From assembly GCA_019120675.1 (NCBI GenBank), contig DWUQ01000147.1, positions 1-7,054 of the forward strand: a stretch of DNA of 7,054 nt. Reading direction: 5' to 3'. Origin of the DNA: Candidatus Paenalcaligenes intestinipullorum (GTDB lineage Bacteria; Pseudomonadota; Gammaproteobacteria; Burkholderiales; Burkholderiaceae_B). Shown in pieces: positions 6,411 through 7,054 of this stretch; position 1 is the first letter of the stretch, and each line of letters opens with the position of its first letter. The translations under genes were made by a program, and so were the position numbers. The notes under the pieces were generated by a model, which saw nothing but the letters and a program-made list of their open reading frames with translations, did no database searches and was not told where the DNA came from.

Positions 6411-7054
6411 GCTTTCCTCGTTGTTGTACGGCGGCCCAAACGGCCAACGCATCATAAGACTCTGCCACATCGTGCACGCGCAAAACGCGTGCGCCAAGTG
6501 AAACAGCGGCTAACATTCCAGCTAGGCTACCAGCCAAACGGTGCTGGGCATCGCGCCCTGTAATCTGGCCAATCATACTTTTACGGGATAAGCCGATTAG
6601 CCAAGGCAAGCCGTTGACCTCTAGCGCAGGCAAAGCTGCCAATAATTCGTAATTTTGATTAAGTGTTTTGCCAAAGCCTAAGCCTGGATCCAGCATTATA
6701 CGATTAGATTGCACCCCTGCTTGCGCCAAACGATTAACTTGTGTGAGCAAAAATGAGCACACCTCTGAAAGCAAATCGTCATAGCGCGGAGCCTGCTGCA
6801 TGGTTTTGGGCTCACCTTGCATGTGCATAATGCATAAACCTGCCCCACTGGAGGCGACAGCATGCACCGCCTCATCACTACGAAAGCCGGCTACATCATT
6901 GATAATATCAGCGCCCGCATCCAAGCAGGCTCGCATGACTTCGGGTTTGAAGGTATCAATAGATAAGGGGAGTGACGGGCACTGGCTGGCAATGTCTAGC
7001 AACGGCAGGCATTTCGGCTGAGGGTAAAAGAACTTTCCGCTAAGCGATAGACTG
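6397..7054 (-). CDS. folP: Dihydropteroate synthase, C-terminal part (5' end beyond window)
   Basis: The enzyme condenses p-aminobenzoate with 6-hydroxymethyl-dihydropterin pyrophosphate in folate synthesis and is the sulfonamide target. About 218 codons are present and the frame stays open to the right edge. Conserved elements in order: LSIDTFKPEVM (the Asp of the SVDTSKP motif), ADIINDVAGF (pterin-contacting Asn), MHMQGEPKTMQ, LDPGLGFGK (catalytic Asp and loop), GLSRKSMIG (the Lys binding pterin and pABA) and RVHDV (Arg and His of the pyrophosphate site). The N-terminal NVTPDSFSDGG and ESTRPG loops lie outside the window. A TTG at 7000-7002 can be read as a start, but the protein clearly begins earlier, so it is not used. 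The last 17 codons at the edge (7003-7053) do not resemble the acidic helix normally found there. The 3' end overlaps glmM by 14 bp in the common folP-glmM order. Confidence 0.93.
   Translation of the reverse strand, partial: SLSLSGKFFYPQPKCLPLLDIASQCPSLPLSIDTFKPEVMRACLDAGADIINDVAGFRSDEAVHAVASSGAGLCIMHMQGEPKTMQQAPRYDDLLSEVCSFLLTQVNRLAQAGVQSNRIMLDPGLGFGKTLNQNYELLAALPALEVNGLPWLIGLSRKSMIGQITGRDAQHRLAGSLAGMLAAVSLGARVLRVHDVAESYDALAVWAAVQQRGKHERT

Noticed and set aside
6411..6497. N-terminal extension of glmM giving a 474-residue protein.
   Set aside because: The extension lies wholly within folP coding sequence in another frame and does not resemble GlmM; the start at 6410 has a good ribosome site and the conserved MSERKYFGTDG beginning.

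Overview
The window reads as chromosomal DNA from a proteobacterium, most likely a gammaproteobacterium. The support is the folP-glmM overlap typical of gamma/betaproteobacteria, the gamma-type Ppx and GlmM sequences, and a PhoB-type Pho box. I cannot name the genus from the sequence alone. Nothing in it looks mobile: I see no transposase, integrase, tRNA, rRNA or CRISPR array. Coding density is high and the gene products are standard families.

Layout, left to right. The extreme left edge holds the first 35 codons of pstS (minus strand), the periplasmic phosphate-binding protein, with a signal peptide. Between pstS and the next gene lies a clear PhoB-dependent promoter: two TTGTCAT half-sites in an 11-bp register with a -10 element at the expected distance, followed by a perfect dyad at the predicted 5' end of the mRNA. 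Next is ppk (minus), a full-length polyphosphate kinase 1. A 269-bp divergent intergenic region with candidate promoters separates it from ppx (plus), an exopolyphosphatase of the Ppx/GppA family. ppx runs tail-to-tail, with an 8-bp overlap, into a minus-strand GNAT-like acyltransferase of the OlsB/COG3176 family. A 216-bp gap then leads to glmM (minus, phosphoglucosamine mutase), whose start overlaps the end of folP (minus, dihydropteroate synthase). folP runs off the right edge.

The genes fall into two themes. The left two thirds is phosphate economy: Pi capture (PstS), storage as polyphosphate (Ppk), mobilisation of polyphosphate (Ppx), and probably synthesis of phosphate-free ornithine lipid (OlsB-like), which in other bacteria replaces phospholipid when Pi is scarce. 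A weaker Pho-box-like element with the same geometry as the pstS one sits just upstream of the olsB-like gene, so shared PhoB control is a reasonable hypothesis. The right third is a housekeeping folate / cell-wall precursor operon (folP-glmM).

I found no clearly novel system. The points most worth a second look are the Pho-box architecture, the candidate PhoB control of the olsB-like gene, the 5' hairpin of the pstS leader, and an unusual stretch of folP at the right edge.
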